Assembly: GCF_001298105.1 (NCBI RefSeq)
Contig: NZ_LGJH01000121.1
Location: forward strand, 1 to 45,859
Direction: 5' to 3'
DNA: 45,859 nucleotides
From: Novosphingobium sp. ST904
Lineage (GTDB): Bacteria > Pseudomonadota > Alphaproteobacteria > Sphingomonadales > Sphingomonadaceae
Both the position numbers and the translations under genes were made by a program. Of the stretch, positions 1 to 9,158 are shown in pieces (the stretch's first letter is position 1; each line of letters starts with the position of its first letter). The notes beneath the pieces were generated by a model, which was not told where the DNA came from, made no database searches, and worked only from the letters and a program-made list of their open reading frames with translations.

Positions 1-405
1 CGGCCAGCTGGCAGAACGCCTGCTACGTCTCGACCTGCTCATCCTCGACGAGCTGGGTTATCTGCCCTTCAGCCCATCGGGCGGAGCCATGCTCTTCCAT
101 CTGCTCAGCAAGCTGTACGAGCGCACCAGCGTCGTCATCACCACCAACCTAAGCTTCAGCGAATGGGCTGGCGTGTTCGGCGATGCCAAGATGACCACCG
201 CGTTGCTCGATCGGCTAACCCACCACTGCCACATCCTGGAAACCGGAAACGACAGCTTCCGCTTCCGTGCCAGCACCGCTGCGCCAAAAGCCAGAAAGGA
301 GAAGCCAGCATCTTGAACCTGCCAGGATACGGCAGCACATAACCCATACCCACCCGGGTCAATTCTCAATGGAAACCCTGGGTCACATCTCAGTGGCAAT
401 CAACA
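1..405 (+). mobile_element. IS21-family insertion sequence, right-hand end (partial)
   Basis: The segment holds the end of an istB-type gene followed by about 90 non-coding bases that close with repeated terminal motifs. Two related copies read gggtcaattctcaatgg (356-372) and gggtcacatctcagtgg (380-396). The outer end at 405 reads TGTTGATTGCCACTGAG on the minus strand, which fits the TG...CA termini and multiple internal terminal repeats of IS21-family elements. The left end and istA lie outside the window, so the target duplication cannot be checked. It marks the boundary of the resistance cargo. Confidence 0.8.
2..316 (+). CDS. istB: IstB-like ATP-binding transposition helper, C-terminal fragment
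   Basis: The reading frame is open from the window edge, so the N-terminus and Walker A motif are missing. The visible part contains the Walker B segment [15 protein letters not shown] and, later, the conserved stretch [18 protein letters not shown] with a sensor-like Asn, followed by [12 protein letters not shown]. This is the standard C-terminal half of the AAA+ IstB helper that directs the IS21 IstA transposase to target DNA. The tail ends in a basic Lys/Arg-rich stretch. Identification is firm; whether the element is active cannot be judged. Confidence 0.92.
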   Translation, partial: GQLAERLLRLDLLILDELGYLPFSPSGGAMLFHLLSKLYERTSVVITTNLSFSEWAGVFGDAKMTTALLDRLTHHCHILETGNDSFRFRASTAAPKARKEKPAS

Positions 406-445
406 GGCTCGGGGGCCTGAGACTGCTCTGGCTATCACCAACGAG

Positions 446-467
446 ATAGGGTAGGGGGGTATGCTAT
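446..467 (+). promoter_or_regulatory. Putative DmeR operator (G6 tract with inverted flanks), overlapping the dmeR start
   Basis: A run of six G (454-459) is flanked by atagggta (446-453) and tatgctat (460-467); the flanks are inverted repeats matching at 6 of 8 positions. RcnR/DmeR-type repressors bind a G/C tract flanked by AT-rich inverted repeats. The right arm runs into the ATG of dmeR (466-468), and the G tract sits where the ribosome binding site should be, so one element may serve as both operator and Shine-Dalgarno. Function is inferred from sequence alone. Confidence 0.6.
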
Positions 468-741
468 GGGACATTTGACCGAAGGCAGTGATGAGCTCCT
501 GAAGCGCGTGCGACGTATCGCCGGGCAGGTCACGGCGATCGAGAAAGCGCTGACCGCCAACGCCGATTGCACGACGACTCTGCATCTCGTTGCAGCGGCG
601 CGCGGCGCCATGAACGGGCTGATGGACGAGATTATTGAAGAGCATGTCCGAGCCCATGTGGCGGACCCCGACCTCACGGCCGAAGATCGTGCCGCGGGAG
701 CAGACGAATTGATCGCGGTCATACGCCGCTACGCGAAATAA
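466..741 (+). CDS. dmeR: Ni/Co-responsive repressor of the RcnR/CsoR/FrmR family (DmeR-like)
   Basis: A 91-residue all-helical repressor of normal family length. The residues that bind Ni(II)/Co(II) in RcnR are all present at the same numbers: His3, Cys35, His60 and His64. FrmR formaldehyde sensors lack the His3/His64 pair and CsoR copper sensors use a different set, so a Ni/Co sensor is the best reading. The position of His3 supports the ATG at 466. The next gene, 10 bases downstream, is a DmeF-type cation diffusion facilitator, the same arrangement as the dmeRF operons described in rhizobia and Agrobacterium. It probably represses itself and dmeF from the G-tract element overlapping its start, and releases DNA when Ni or Co accumulates. 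Confidence 0.87.
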   Translation: MGHLTEGSDELLKRVRRIAGQVTAIEKALTANADCTTTLHLVAAARGAMNGLMDEIIEEHVRAHVADPDLTAEDRAAGADELIAVIRRYAK

Positions 742-751
742 GGCTGAGATC

Positions 752-1675
752 ATGACGACGTCCCGCGATATTGACGCCTTTGTGCACGACCATGTGTATC
801 TGGGGGCCTCTCACGACGACAACGCTCGTCGGACGCTGTGGGTGGTGGTGCTGACGGCTGTGATGATGATCGGCGAGATTTTCGCCGGCTATGTCACCGG
901 ATCGATGGCGCTGCTGGCCGATGGCTTCCATATGGCAACGCATGCTGGCGCGTTGAGTGTCGCAGCGATTGCTTATGCCTATGCCAAGCAGCATGCATCG
1001 AACCGGCGGTTCAGCTTCGGAACAGGCAAGGTCGGCGACTTGGCGGGCTTCGCCTCGGCGCTGGTGCTGGGCCTGATCGCCCTGGGGATCGGGATTGAAT
1101 CGATCCTTCGGCTGTTCGAGCCCATAAAGGTTGCCTTCGGCGAGGCGACCCTGATTGCCGTCGTTGGGCTTGGCGTGAATATCCTCAGCGCCTTCCTGCT
1201 GTCGGGCAGCCACCACCACCATCATGGGCATGACGATCATGCCCACGACCATCATGCCCATGGCGGCGACAACAATCTCCGCTCGGCGTATGTGCATGTC
1301 CTCGCCGACGCTCTCACATCGGTATTGGCAATCGCGGCCCTTCTGGCAGGCCGCTACCTTGGCTGGGTGTGGATGGACCCCGTCATGGGGATCGTGGGAG
1401 CCGTCGTAATCGCCCGCTGGTCCTGGAGCCTGATGCGAGATACCGCCTCAGTCCTCCTCGACTCGACCGACAGCCATGTTGCCGAGGAAATACAGGATCT
1501 CGTTGAAGGGCCAGGCGATGTGCGTATTGCCGATCTGCATGTCTGGCGTGTCGGTCCCGAGGCCCATGCCGCCATCGTCGGAGTGGTCGGCAGTGCGGGG
1601 ATCAATGCAGGCGTGATCCGCGACCGGCTCGTGCCGGTCCATGAGTTGAAGCACCTAACAGTCGAATGCCACTGA
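752..1675 (+). CDS. dmeF: CDF-family Co/Ni efflux transporter (DmeF-like)
   Basis: A 307-residue inner-membrane cation diffusion facilitator. The TM2 metal motif ADGFHMATHA (Asp57, His60, His64) and the TM5 motif VHVLADALTS (His182, Asp186) are present. A His-rich loop, SGSHHHHHGHDDHAHDHHAH, spans residues about 151-170, between TM4 and TM5, as is usual for the DmeF/CzcD group. A cytosolic domain of about 90 residues follows. The protein exchanges metal ions for protons; pairing with dmeR suggests Co and Ni as substrates. Reading frame, length and motifs are intact. Confidence 0.9.
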   Translation: MTTSRDIDAFVHDHVYLGASHDDNARRTLWVVVLTAVMMIGEIFAGYVTGSMALLADGFHMATHAGALSVAAIAYAYAKQHASNRRFSFGTGKVGDLAGFASALVLGLIALGIGIESILRLFEPIKVAFGEATLIAVVGLGVNILSAFLLSGSHHHHHGHDDHAHDHHAHGGDNNLRSAYVHVLADALTSVLAIAALLAGRYLGWVWMDPVMGIVGAVVIARWSWSLMRDTASVLLDSTDSHVAEEIQDLVEGPGDVRIADLHVWRVGPEAHAAIVGVVGSAGINAGVIRDRLVPVHELKHLTVECH

Positions 1676-1896
1676 CGAGGTTGCTGTTAAGTCGCCGTGC
1701 ATAGACCTGTGCCGTTTCGATGGCACGACCGGGTGGTGTCGAGGGTGCGGTAGGTCCAAACCCGAATGCCGGGCATGGAAGAAGGCGCAGCCTCAACAGC
1801 AACGCAAGATTGCTGCCGATCTTCCGCGCCGGCTCGCGAAACTGGCGGGTCGCGAGTTGCAGAAATGAGCGCGAAGGCCCCGCGCGAAGACTAGAT

Positions 1897-2282
1897 TCAA
1901 GATTCCAGATGCGTCAGGATCGGACATTCCGGCCGATTGTTACCGTGACAGCTCCTCGCCAGATCCATCAGCGCTGCTCGCATCGCATTAAGCGCGTCCG
2001 CCTTGCGGCCAAGGTCGGCTGCGCGGGACTCTGCCAGTGCCTTGACCTCGGCACTGCGCGGGCCCGATCGGACCATAGATCAAGCAGCTTTCGGATTTCT
2101 TCGATTGGAAAGCCGAGGTCGCGGGCATTGGCTATGAACCGAAGTCGATGCACATCGGCATCCGAGTAGTCGCGATACCCACTATCCCGCCGCGCCGCCG
2201 ACGGGATCAGGCCGATTTTCTCGTAATGGCGGATCATCCGCTGAGAGACCCCGCTCGCGTCCGATGCCGCGCCGATGTTCAC
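1897..2282 (-). pseudogene. cueR: MerR-family copper regulator (CueR/HmrR-like), frameshifted
   Basis: The N-terminal winged-helix half is intact and begins at a GTG that overlaps the stop of the upstream ATPase gene (GTGA). It contains SQRMIRHYEKIGLIPSAARR and continues to LLDLWSDRARA. Near 2055 the frame slips by one base and the annotated frame ends at 1968. In the next frame the normal C-terminus continues to 1899 and includes SCHGNNRPECPIL, whose two Cys seven residues apart are the Cu(I) ligands of CueR. Restoring one A (coding strand gcaagtgcc instead of gcagtgcc) repairs the gene to about 128 residues. As written the metal-binding loop is lost. A sequencing error in an AA run is the simplest explanation, but a true mutation is not excluded. 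Confidence 0.85.
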
Positions 2283-4648
2283 AATTCCACCCGGTTGAGC
2301 CGCAATGCGTTCGTCACGACGCTGACGGAGGACAGTGCCATCGCGGCCGCCGCGATGATCGGCGAGAGCAGGATGCCGAAGATCGGGTAGAGCAGCCCCG
2401 CAGCGATCGGGACCCCGGCAGCGTTGTAGATGAAAGCGAAGAACAGGTTCTGGCGGATGTTGGACATCGTTGCTTCGCTCAAACGGCGCGCACGAACGAT
2501 GCCGTTCAAGTCGCCCTTCAGCAGGGTGACGCCGGCGCTTTCGATTGCGACATCGGTGCCCGAGCCCATCGCAATGCCGACATCGGCGACGGCGAGCGCG
2601 GGCGCGTCATTAACTCCGTCGCCTGCCATGGCCACGATGCGCCCCTCAGCTTTCAATCGCGAGACCACATCGCTTTTCTGATCCGGCAACACTTCGGCTT
2701 CGACATCATCGATTCCAAGTTTCCGCCCGACCGCTTGTGCTGTTGTGCGATTGTCGCCCGTCAGCATGACAACCCGGATGCCCTCCTTGCGAAGCGCCGC
2801 GATAGCCTCAGCCGTCGTTTCTTTGATTGCATCGGCAATGGCAAGGATGCCGGCGGCCTGTCCGTCGATCCCGATGAAGATGGCGGTCGCGCCGTCTTGG
2901 CGCAGCTCATCCGCCTGCGGCTCAAGGGCGCGAACCTCGATCCCGTTTTCTGACAGGAAGCCGGCATTGCCCAGCGTGATGCGCTTGCCATCGACCGTGC
3001 CGATCGCTCCCTTGCCGGTTGGGGAATCAAAGTCGGTGACCTCGGGGAGCGCAATCCCCCTATCCTTGGCGGCGGCGACCACGGCCAGCGCCAGCGGATG
3101 TTCCGATGCCCGCTCCACGCCGGCGGCAAGCCGCAGCAGCTCGGTCTCCTCATAGCTTGTCGCGGGAACGATGCGGGTAACCGACGGCCGGCCCTCGGTC
3201 AGCGTGCCGGTCTTGTCGACGACCAGTGTGTCGATCTTCTCCATCCGCTCCAGCGCTTCGGCATTCTTGATCAGCACGCCGAGCCCTGCACCCCGGCCGA
3301 TGCCGACCATGATCGACATCGGCGTCGCCAGCCCCAAGGCGCAGGGGCAGGCGATGATGAGGACAGCGACAGCGGCGATCAGGCCATGGGCCAGACGCGG
3401 CTCTGGTCCCCAGATTCCCCACACGCCAAAGGCAATGAGCGCGATCAGCAGGACCGCGGGCACGAACCATCCCGCGACCTGATCGGCCAGGCGCTGGATG
3501 GGTGCCCGCGAACGCTGGGCGTCAGCGACCATCTGGACAATACGCGCCAACATCGTGTCGCGTCCGACCTTCTCCGCGCGAATGACGAGGGCGCCGCTTT
3601 GGTTGATCGTTCCGCCGATGACCGCATCGCCCAGCGCCTTTGTGACCGGCATCGACTCGCCCGTCACCATCGACTCGTCGAGCGAGGATCGGCCGTCTTC
3701 GACCTTGCCATCGACGGGTACTTTTTCGCCGGGCCGCACACGGAGACGATCACCGACGGCCACCTGCTCGAGCGAGACCTCCTCATCATCCCCGTCGGCG
3801 CCAATGCGGCGCGCGGTCTTGGGCGCGAGGTTGAGTAGCGCCTTAATTGCGCCCGAAGTCCGCTCGCGGGCGCGCAGCTCGAGCACCTGCCCCAGCAGCA
3901 CGAGCACGGTAATGACGGCGGCGGCTTCGAAATAGATCGCGACCGTCCCGTCCATCATCCGAAACGCTGCCGGGAATACCGACGGGGCGATGGTTGCCAC
4001 CACGCTGTAGGCCCAGGCCACGCCCGTGCCCATCGCGATCAGGGTGAACATATTGAGGTTCCGTGTCCGCACGGACGCCCACCCACGTTCAAAGAATGGC
4101 CAACCCGCCCAGAGCACGACCGGGGTAGCCAGCGCAAACTGAAGCCAACCAGATAGTTGGGGCGGTACAAGATTGTGCAGCGCCGGGAAGAGGTGGCTGC
4201 CCATCTCCAGGACAAACACCGGGATGGTGAGCAGCAAGGCGATCCAGAAACGCCGGGACATATCCAGAAGTTCACCGCTCGGCCCAGTGTCTGCCGTCAC
4301 AAGTTCCGGCTCAAGGGCCATGCCGCAGATCGGGCATGGCCCGGGATGATCCTGGCGGACCTCCGGGTGCATGGGGCAGGTCCAGATTGCGCCCGGTTGA
4401 GCGGTTGCCGCCTCCTTCTCACCCTCGGACAGGTAGCGCTCCGGGTCAGCGACAAACTTCGTGCGGCAACCCGCGCTGCAGAAATGATAGTCCTCGCCGT
4501 CATGCGAGGCATGATGTGACGTTCCCGTCGGATCAACCATCATCCCGCAAACCGGATCTTTGACCGTTTTCACGTCCGTGCCGCCACCGTGCTTGCCGGC
4601 GCAGCAGCTATGGGCGCCCGAATTGCTAGCTGGAACAGGATCAGTCAC
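2279..4648 (-). CDS. actP: Cu(I)-exporting P1B-type ATPase with YHS and heavy-metal-binding domains
   Basis: A 789-residue inner-membrane copper pump of the CopA/ActP group. The cytosolic N-terminus has a YHS domain ([10 protein letters not shown], about residues 31-75) and a heavy-metal-binding domain with [10 protein letters not shown]...[10 protein letters not shown] (about 90-115), in place of the usual HMA domains. Downstream are the actuator TGES, the copper-type CPC motif ([11 protein letters not shown]), the phosphorylation site DKTGTLTEG and the hinge [11 protein letters not shown]. The last helices carry YN (FAFIYNAAG) and MALSSVSVV, features of Cu(I) ATPases. The gene overlaps cueR by four bases and is preceded by a CueR-type promoter, so it should be induced by copper. 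Confidence 0.93.
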   Translation of the reverse strand: MTDPVPASNSGAHSCCAGKHGGGTDVKTVKDPVCGMMVDPTGTSHHASHDGEDYHFCSAGCRTKFVADPERYLSEGEKEAATAQPGAIWTCPMHPEVRQDHPGPCPICGMALEPELVTADTGPSGELLDMSRRFWIALLLTIPVFVLEMGSHLFPALHNLVPPQLSGWLQFALATPVVLWAGWPFFERGWASVRTRNLNMFTLIAMGTGVAWAYSVVATIAPSVFPAAFRMMDGTVAIYFEAAAVITVLVLLGQVLELRARERTSGAIKALLNLAPKTARRIGADGDDEEVSLEQVAVGDRLRVRPGEKVPVDGKVEDGRSSLDESMVTGESMPVTKALGDAVIGGTINQSGALVIRAEKVGRDTMLARIVQMVADAQRSRAPIQRLADQVAGWFVPAVLLIALIAFGVWGIWGPEPRLAHGLIAAVAVLIIACPCALGLATPMSIMVGIGRGAGLGVLIKNAEALERMEKIDTLVVDKTGTLTEGRPSVTRIVPATSYEETELLRLAAGVERASEHPLALAVVAAAKDRGIALPEVTDFDSPTGKGAIGTVDGKRITLGNAGFLSENGIEVRALEPQADELRQDGATAIFIGIDGQAAGILAIADAIKETTAEAIAALRKEGIRVVMLTGDNRTTAQAVGRKLGIDDVEAEVLPDQKSDVVSRLKAEGRIVAMAGDGVNDAPALAVADVGIAMGSGTDVAIESAGVTLLKGDLNGIVRARRLSEATMSNIRQNLFFAFIYNAAGVPIAAGLLYPIFGILLSPIIAAAAMALSSVSVVTNALRLNRVEL

Positions 4649-4675
4649 AGGCTCGTCTCCTTATCGACGAAATGC

Positions 4676-4706
4676 AATCTGGGGTCTGACATCGTGTCAG
4701 GGTCAA
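4676..4706 (-). promoter_or_regulatory. CueR-type promoter/operator for the copper ATPase-cueR operon
   Basis: On the minus strand a -35 element TTGACC (4706-4701) is followed by a 19-base spacer and a weak -10 (CAGATT, 4681-4676). Inside the spacer lies a perfect dyad, ctgaca/tgtcag, around CGA (4686-4700). A 19-base spacer with a central dyad is the hallmark of MerR-family promoters, in which the bound regulator twists DNA on metal binding. The element lies 28 bases upstream of the ATPase start codon. Confidence 0.75.
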
Positions 4707-4750
4707 GCCCGACATGCATATATTTTTGATGGCTGATTCTGCGCTGGCTC

Positions 4751-5638
4751 TCAGCCGGGCAACAGATTGTGGATCGCCGTTGCAGCCTTGGCGGCCTGAC
4801 CGGCCGCAACAGCAATTTGATCCAGCCCTTCGACCATGTCGCCAGCAGCGAACAGGCCGCTGACCGTCGTTTGTTGATGCTCGTCGACGACAATGCACCC
4901 TGCCTGGTCCAGTTTCGCACCGGCCATGTGCGCGAGTTCCGAGCGAGGGGAGGTTCCGAGGGCAACATAAAGGGTGTCGAAGCGAAGCGATCGGCCATCG
5001 GTCAATTGAGCGATCAGATCCTTTCCATCGATCGACAAATCTCGGACAGGGGCGCGTTCGACCGCGATACCGCTTCGAGCCAGATCTGCCTCTTCGGCCT
5101 CCGACAGTTGCGAGCCGTCCTGCGCGAGCAAGGTGACGGTGTCGCTATAGTGCCGCACGAACACAGACTCGGCGGCGCCATGGTCTGAGCACCCCAGCAC
5201 GGCCACCCGCTTGCCGCGTACCTCATAGCCGTCACAGATCGGGCAATAGCGTATCAGACCTTGCACGAGGCCTCGATCATGCGTTTCCAGCGCCATTCGC
5301 GGACGATGATTTCTCACGCCTTGGGCAAGCAATATCGTGCGGGTATTGACGGCCTCGACACCTGTAGTGACCAGGAAGCCCGTCCGGGTCTGTACAATCC
5401 CATTGGCTAAACCATCGGAGAGCTTCGCGCCGTAACGCAGGGCATGCCGGCGCATCCGCGACAGCAGATCGTCGCCCGATATGCCGTCTGGAAAACCCAT
5501 CAGGTTGTGCGTGGCTGGAATGGAGGACGCGCGGCCGTCGCCGGCATCGATGACCAGCGTAGAACGCAGAAACCGGCCCAGATAGGTGGCTGCTGTCAGC
5601 CCTGCCGGGCCACCGCCTATGATGACGCAATCGTACAT
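4751..5638 (-). CDS. Thioredoxin-reductase-like FAD/NAD(P)H oxidoreductase
   Basis: A 295-residue two-dinucleotide-domain flavoprotein. The FAD motif is IIGGGPAGLTAATYLG at residues 7-22, the redox pair is Cys132/Cys135 in YCPICDGYEV, and the C-terminal FAD site is LFAAGDMVEG. The NAD(P)-binding loop is GCSDHGAAES rather than classical GxGxxA. The start at 5638 is chosen because MYDCVIIGGG is the natural N-terminus and a GAAAGG ribosome site lies just upstream; a longer open frame to 5938 looks non-coding. CPxC instead of CATC suggests a thioredoxin-reductase-like enzyme with its own partner. It lies upstream of the copper ATPase on the same strand, suggesting thiol redox protection under metal stress; the substrate is not known. 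Confidence 0.85.
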   Translation of the reverse strand: MYDCVIIGGGPAGLTAATYLGRFLRSTLVIDAGDGRASSIPATHNLMGFPDGISGDDLLSRMRRHALRYGAKLSDGLANGIVQTRTGFLVTTGVEAVNTRTILLAQGVRNHRPRMALETHDRGLVQGLIRYCPICDGYEVRGKRVAVLGCSDHGAAESVFVRHYSDTVTLLAQDGSQLSEAEEADLARSGIAVERAPVRDLSIDGKDLIAQLTDGRSLRFDTLYVALGTSPRSELAHMAGAKLDQAGCIVVDEHQQTTVSGLFAAGDMVEGLDQIAVAAGQAAKAATAIHNLLPG

Positions 5639-5953
5639 GCGAGCCTTTCGCTGACCTCGGCCGTCACTGATATTACGCGGTACGATGCCTCTTCCCTCGA
5701 ACAGAGACACGCTCTTCCAAAAAAAAGATCGGGTCGTGAGGGGTAAAACGCCAGCGCTGCGTAAATTGAGATGAAGCCCATCGCCTGGCAGGATGGACAG
5801 CCGAGGTGCCCACGGGTCGCAGCGTGGCGCCGGGGCGAGCGGATGTGGGGAAGACGGATTGGAATCAACCGATCGCGCTCCGTGTCGCTCGCCCCGCAAC
5901 AAAGGTTGCAGCATCACGGGCAGGGGCGTCAGCATCATAGTCGGGTGGGAGCA
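5639..5953 (+). other. Intergenic stretch without a supported gene
   Basis: About 315 bases separate the divergent flavoprotein gene and fliQ. Open frames cross it on both strands but start weakly and show no recognisable composition. An A8 run lies near 5721-5728. It should contain the promoter for the flavoprotein gene on the minus strand; no convincing -35/-10 pair or operator was identified. Confidence 0.5.
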
Positions 5954-6226
5954 ATGGAGACCTACAGCCCTTTCTCGGCCTCGATGGGCCAGGCGCTTTG
6001 GGTGATCATGATCGTCGCTGGCCCCCCGCTGATAATCATGTTGGTGGTGGGGCTGATTATCTCAATGATCCAGGCTGCTACATCGATCAACGAACAGACC
6101 GTGAGCTTCGTCCCCAAGCTCCTGACGTTCATCTTGTTCCCCGCGCTTTACGGGGCAACCGCTGGCGATCTCCTGATCGACTATACCCGTGACCTGCTGA
6201 CGCATATTCCGGACGATATCAAATAA
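5954..6226 (+). CDS. fliQ: FliQ-like flagellar export-gate protein (orphan)
   Basis: A 90-residue protein with two hydrophobic helices, the usual FliQ size. The core GLIISMIQAATSINEQTVSF followed by VPKLLTF matches the most conserved part of FliQ/SctS export-apparatus proteins. The ATG at 5954 follows a purine-rich GGGTGGGAG; an upstream extension to 5771 looks non-coding. FliQ normally works with FliP and FliR in the flagellar secretion channel and is encoded among them. Here it stands alone between metal-resistance genes and a gene of unknown function, with no other flagellar gene in the window. It may be a stray piece of a plasmid-borne fli cluster or a duplicate carried by chance. Confidence 0.8.
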   Translation: METYSPFSASMGQALWVIMIVAGPPLIIMLVVGLIISMIQAATSINEQTVSFVPKLLTFILFPALYGATAGDLLIDYTRDLLTHIPDDIK

Positions 6227-6283
6227 TGAGGACCGATTTTCATTCGGGGCGACCACGCAAAAACTGGTCGAATACGGGACGGA

Positions 6284-7608
6284 GTGCTAGCGTCGGAGAG
6301 GATCGGCGCGAAAGGGGAGCGGGGTTTGGCGGAGTTTGAATTGCTGGCGCGGCAACTGATCCAGCGATGGAAGGAAGACCCGAACGCGACGTACCAGAGC
6401 TGGTTTCTTTGGGATGAGCGCATCAAGAACTTTCGCTCGATCAGGCGTGGTCTGGCTCAGGTGGTTGCTGAGATCGAAGCCGGTCGGTTTGGCGTGGCCT
6501 ATCGCGGTTCTTCTCTGGAGACGGTCGTTCATTCAGTCGCCGAGCAGAGGCAGATCTTCAAGGGCGCGGACCATGCGTTTCTCTGGAAGCCCAAATTGCG
6601 CATTCCCGACATCTATGAAAACCCGGCGAACCAACGCGCGTTTGGTCGATTGCTGGACCATTGCGCCTGTTGCGACACCGCGGAAGAGATCATCGCAGGT
6701 ATTCACACGATTGATCGTCTGAACATCAAAGGGCTGGGGCCAGCGGTGGCCAACCTCCTCTATTTCCTGCATCCAACCCTCGTGCCGCCGTTCAACACGG
6801 CGATCGTCAACGGCTATAACAAGCTGACCGGCGGCAAGGTGAAGCTCGGAAGCTGGCAGCATTTTCTCGCAATGCGCTCGGGCGTGCTCGACCTGAACGA
6901 GCGTTTTCGCGATCTGCTGTCGAACGATCTGGGCGCCATTGGTGGCCTTCTGTTCGACATCGGCTCGGGCCGCTATCCCGCGCCCCCGCGCGACGAGGAA
7001 GACCAGACTCTAAGATCCTGGGCCGCGCGCCTCGAGCAAGCCCGGGCCGAAGCTCAAACCCTCAACAAAGCGCTGCAAAAGCAGGGCGAGAGTGACCGCA
7101 CCCATTCGGAAATCCAGGCGTGGCTGCGCGATATCGGTCTAGCGCTGGGGTATGACATCTGGATCGCATCCAATGACCGGGGACGGCTGCATGACGGGGT
7201 GCGCTTGGGGGAGGGGTGCCTCGAGAGCCTGCCAACTTCCATTTCGACATCGACGGGAGCGGATGCGATCCGCCTCATCGATGTTTTGTGGCTGGAGCAA
7301 GGCGGCGACCGGGTCGCGGCAGCCTTCGAAGTCGAACATTCGACCTCCATCTATTCGGGTATCGTCCGGATGCTGGACCTTGCGCTGAGCGGCAGCGATC
7401 TTCACGCGACAGCCGGATTGTTTCTTGTCGCTCCTGACGCTCGCGAAAGCGAAGTCCGCGCGCAAATCGCAAGGCCCGCGTTCAACCGGATCGCGGACCT
7501 CAAATCGCCTATCTTCCCTATGGCGAGCTCGAACGGCACAAGGAGGCGATTTCCCGGTTTGGCTCGGGTCTAAAGGCGATCAAGGCGATATCGCGCGCGC
7601 TGCCTTGA
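6284..7608 (+). CDS. Unrecognised protein with an HhH-like segment and a possible PD-(D/E)XK-type C-terminal domain, C-terminus frameshifted
   Basis: I do not recognise the family. The frame opens at GTG 6284; an internal TTG near 6325, after a purine-rich stretch, is a possible alternative. The N-terminal half (to about residue 240) contains LNIKGLGPAVANLLYFLHP, which resembles a helix-hairpin-helix. A short coiled-coil-like linker (about 245-275) follows. The C-terminal part has IDVLWLEQ then AAAFEVEHSTSIYSGIVRML, an Asp followed by an ExE-type strand as in PD-(D/E)XK nuclease folds. As written it stops at 7573, but adding one A to AAA (7502-7504) continues it to 7608 with a charged, plausible tail (YLPYGELERHKEAISRFGSG). 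DNA cleavage or repair is an inference only. It sits alone between fliQ and convergent copD. Confidence 0.6.
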
Positions 7609-7614
7609 TGCCTT

Positions 7615-8550
7615 TTACATCCCGGAGGCAGGTGGCGCCAACAGCCCCAACCAGGCAACTAAGATAAGAATGGTAACGGCGCAGCCGGTCTCGATTGCGA
7701 GGCTGCGGCGGAGCGACCCTATCGCCGAGGAGGTGTTGCCTGTCTCGATCGCCGCCGCGAGCGACGGCGTCAGAAAGTAGCGATTGGCCGCCGCCAGCAA
7801 CAGCATCAAGCCGAACAGCAGCAGCTTTGCCACCAGCAGCAGGCCATAGAGGCTGGTAAACATGGATCCCAGATTGGAGGGGCCGATCAGTATCCAACTA
7901 TTGATCAAACCCGACACGATAAGCAGCGCCACGACCACCGATCCGACCTTCGCAAATCCATCCAGCGCGCGGTGCGAGAGGTGAATGTGATCCACCGCCA
8001 TGCGCGCGGCAGGGCGGAAAACGAGGAGGCAAAGCGCGAACAACGCGCCTACCCAGATGCCAGCTGCCCAGAGATGGATGATATCGGCACCAAGATGGAC
8101 CCATCCCAGCAAGCCTTCGTCGGCAGCGCCATGCCCCGTCCAGGCCAAGGTCGCCAGAGCGACAGCGGCGGTCGCTGACAGCGACCACAGGGCGAAAGCG
8201 GGACGCCGCCAACCGACGATGGAAAAATAGAGCACGAGCAGGAGGGCCGCGACCCGTACCTGCCAGACCGTCCCGATCGCAGTGCCCGATATGAGAAGAT
8301 TGACCGTGGCGCGGTCTACCTGATCGAGTGGCACGCCCCCCATCGAGGCCGCCAGGACCATCATGCCCAGGATAGATAATACGATACCGGCCAGCGCGAT
8401 TGTCGCCAACACCGACCGGAAACGCAGGACCGAGCCGGATGCCCGCTCAGTCCCGCGCAACGTGTAGAGGCCGAACATCGGCAACCCGAAGAGGAGCATG
8501 AGATCGAGGAAAAGTCCCAGCCTCACTGCGATCGCTATGATGTCCGGCAC
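7615..8550 (-). CDS. copD: CopD-family copper-resistance membrane protein
   Basis: A 311-residue inner-membrane protein with about eight hydrophobic helices, which match CopD. The His-containing segments WTGHGAADEGLLGWVHLGAD and IIHLWAAGIWVGAL are typical CopD membrane motifs. The GTG at 8550 is favoured because it lies four bases after the copC stop; a longer frame upstream overlaps copC in another frame. CopD works with periplasmic CopC in copper handling, usually seen as uptake of copper to the cytoplasm or to cuproproteins. Transcription is presumably from the divergent region upstream of copC. Confidence 0.88.
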   Translation of the reverse strand: MPDIIAIAVRLGLFLDLMLLFGLPMFGLYTLRGTERASGSVLRFRSVLATIALAGIVLSILGMMVLAASMGGVPLDQVDRATVNLLISGTAIGTVWQVRVAALLLVLYFSIVGWRRPAFALWSLSATAAVALATLAWTGHGAADEGLLGWVHLGADIIHLWAAGIWVGALFALCLLVFRPAARMAVDHIHLSHRALDGFAKVGSVVVALLIVSGLINSWILIGPSNLGSMFTSLYGLLLVAKLLLFGLMLLLAAANRYFLTPSLAAAIETGNTSSAIGSLRRSLAIETGCAVTILILVAWLGLLAPPASGM

Positions 8551-8554
8551 GGTC

Positions 8555-8935
8555 TTACTGGACCTTGAAGGTGTAGCTGCCCTGGATGCGATGGGTGTCA
8601 GCAGAGACGACGTGATAGTCGACCTTGTAGGTTCCAACCGGCAACGGCTTGGCAAGCGTCGCGACGAGCGTCTTGCCATCGGCGCCCACGGTGGCCTTGA
8701 CGCCGTTCATCTTCATCGGCGCCATCTTCATGCCTGGCATTTCGGTCATCGTCAGGTCGAGCCCGGAAAATTGTGCGACGAGCGCTTCAGAAAAGACGAG
8801 CTGAATTCTGGTCGGGGCGGCGACCACGGCATTTGCGGCAGGGGTGGCGGCATTGAGCTTAGGGTGAGCCTGCGCAGCGGTAGCGGTGAGGACAGACGCC
8901 GCCATGGCGACGGCAAAGATTGTTTTACGAAACAT
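8555..8935 (-). CDS. copC: CopC periplasmic copper-binding protein
   Basis: A 126-residue exported protein with a clear signal peptide ending ATAAQA, so mature CopC starts HPKLNAATPA with the N-terminal His that helps bind Cu(II). The C-terminal pair of ligands is present in DYHVVSADTHRIQGSYTF (Asp and His). A Met-rich insert, TEMPGMKMAPMKMNG, could add a Cu(I) site. The start at 8935 has a GGAGAAA ribosome site; the longer frame to 8968 is less likely. It is followed four bases later by copD. Confidence 0.93.
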   Translation of the reverse strand: MFRKTIFAVAMAASVLTATAAQAHPKLNAATPAANAVVAAPTRIQLVFSEALVAQFSGLDLTMTEMPGMKMAPMKMNGVKATVGADGKTLVATLAKPLPVGTYKVDYHVVSADTHRIQGSYTFKVQ

Positions 8936-9158
8936 CGATTTCTCCATGGGCGGCGAGACTGCCGACACATCGAATTACGCACCACGCGGCGCCACCCCTC
9001 ATCAGGCGCGCAAGAATTCTGCAAATCAGAACCCCGGCGGGATTTGCGAATGAGATCTGCGCGACAGATGAGGGATCGAAGCTTGCAGTGCGTATGGACA
9101 ATTGGATGGGTGTGAGAACCACCCGGATCCAAGGGACGCTGCCGCTCGGGAGGAAGCT

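Noticed and set aside
1720..2169. Plus-strand frame (149 codons) opposite cueR
   Set aside because: It covers the antisense of the conserved MerR-family helix-turn-helix and shows no family features.
5771..5953. N-terminal extension of the fliQ frame
   Set aside because: The extra 61 residues are Arg/Gln-rich and lack any FliQ feature; normal FliQ length starts at 5954.
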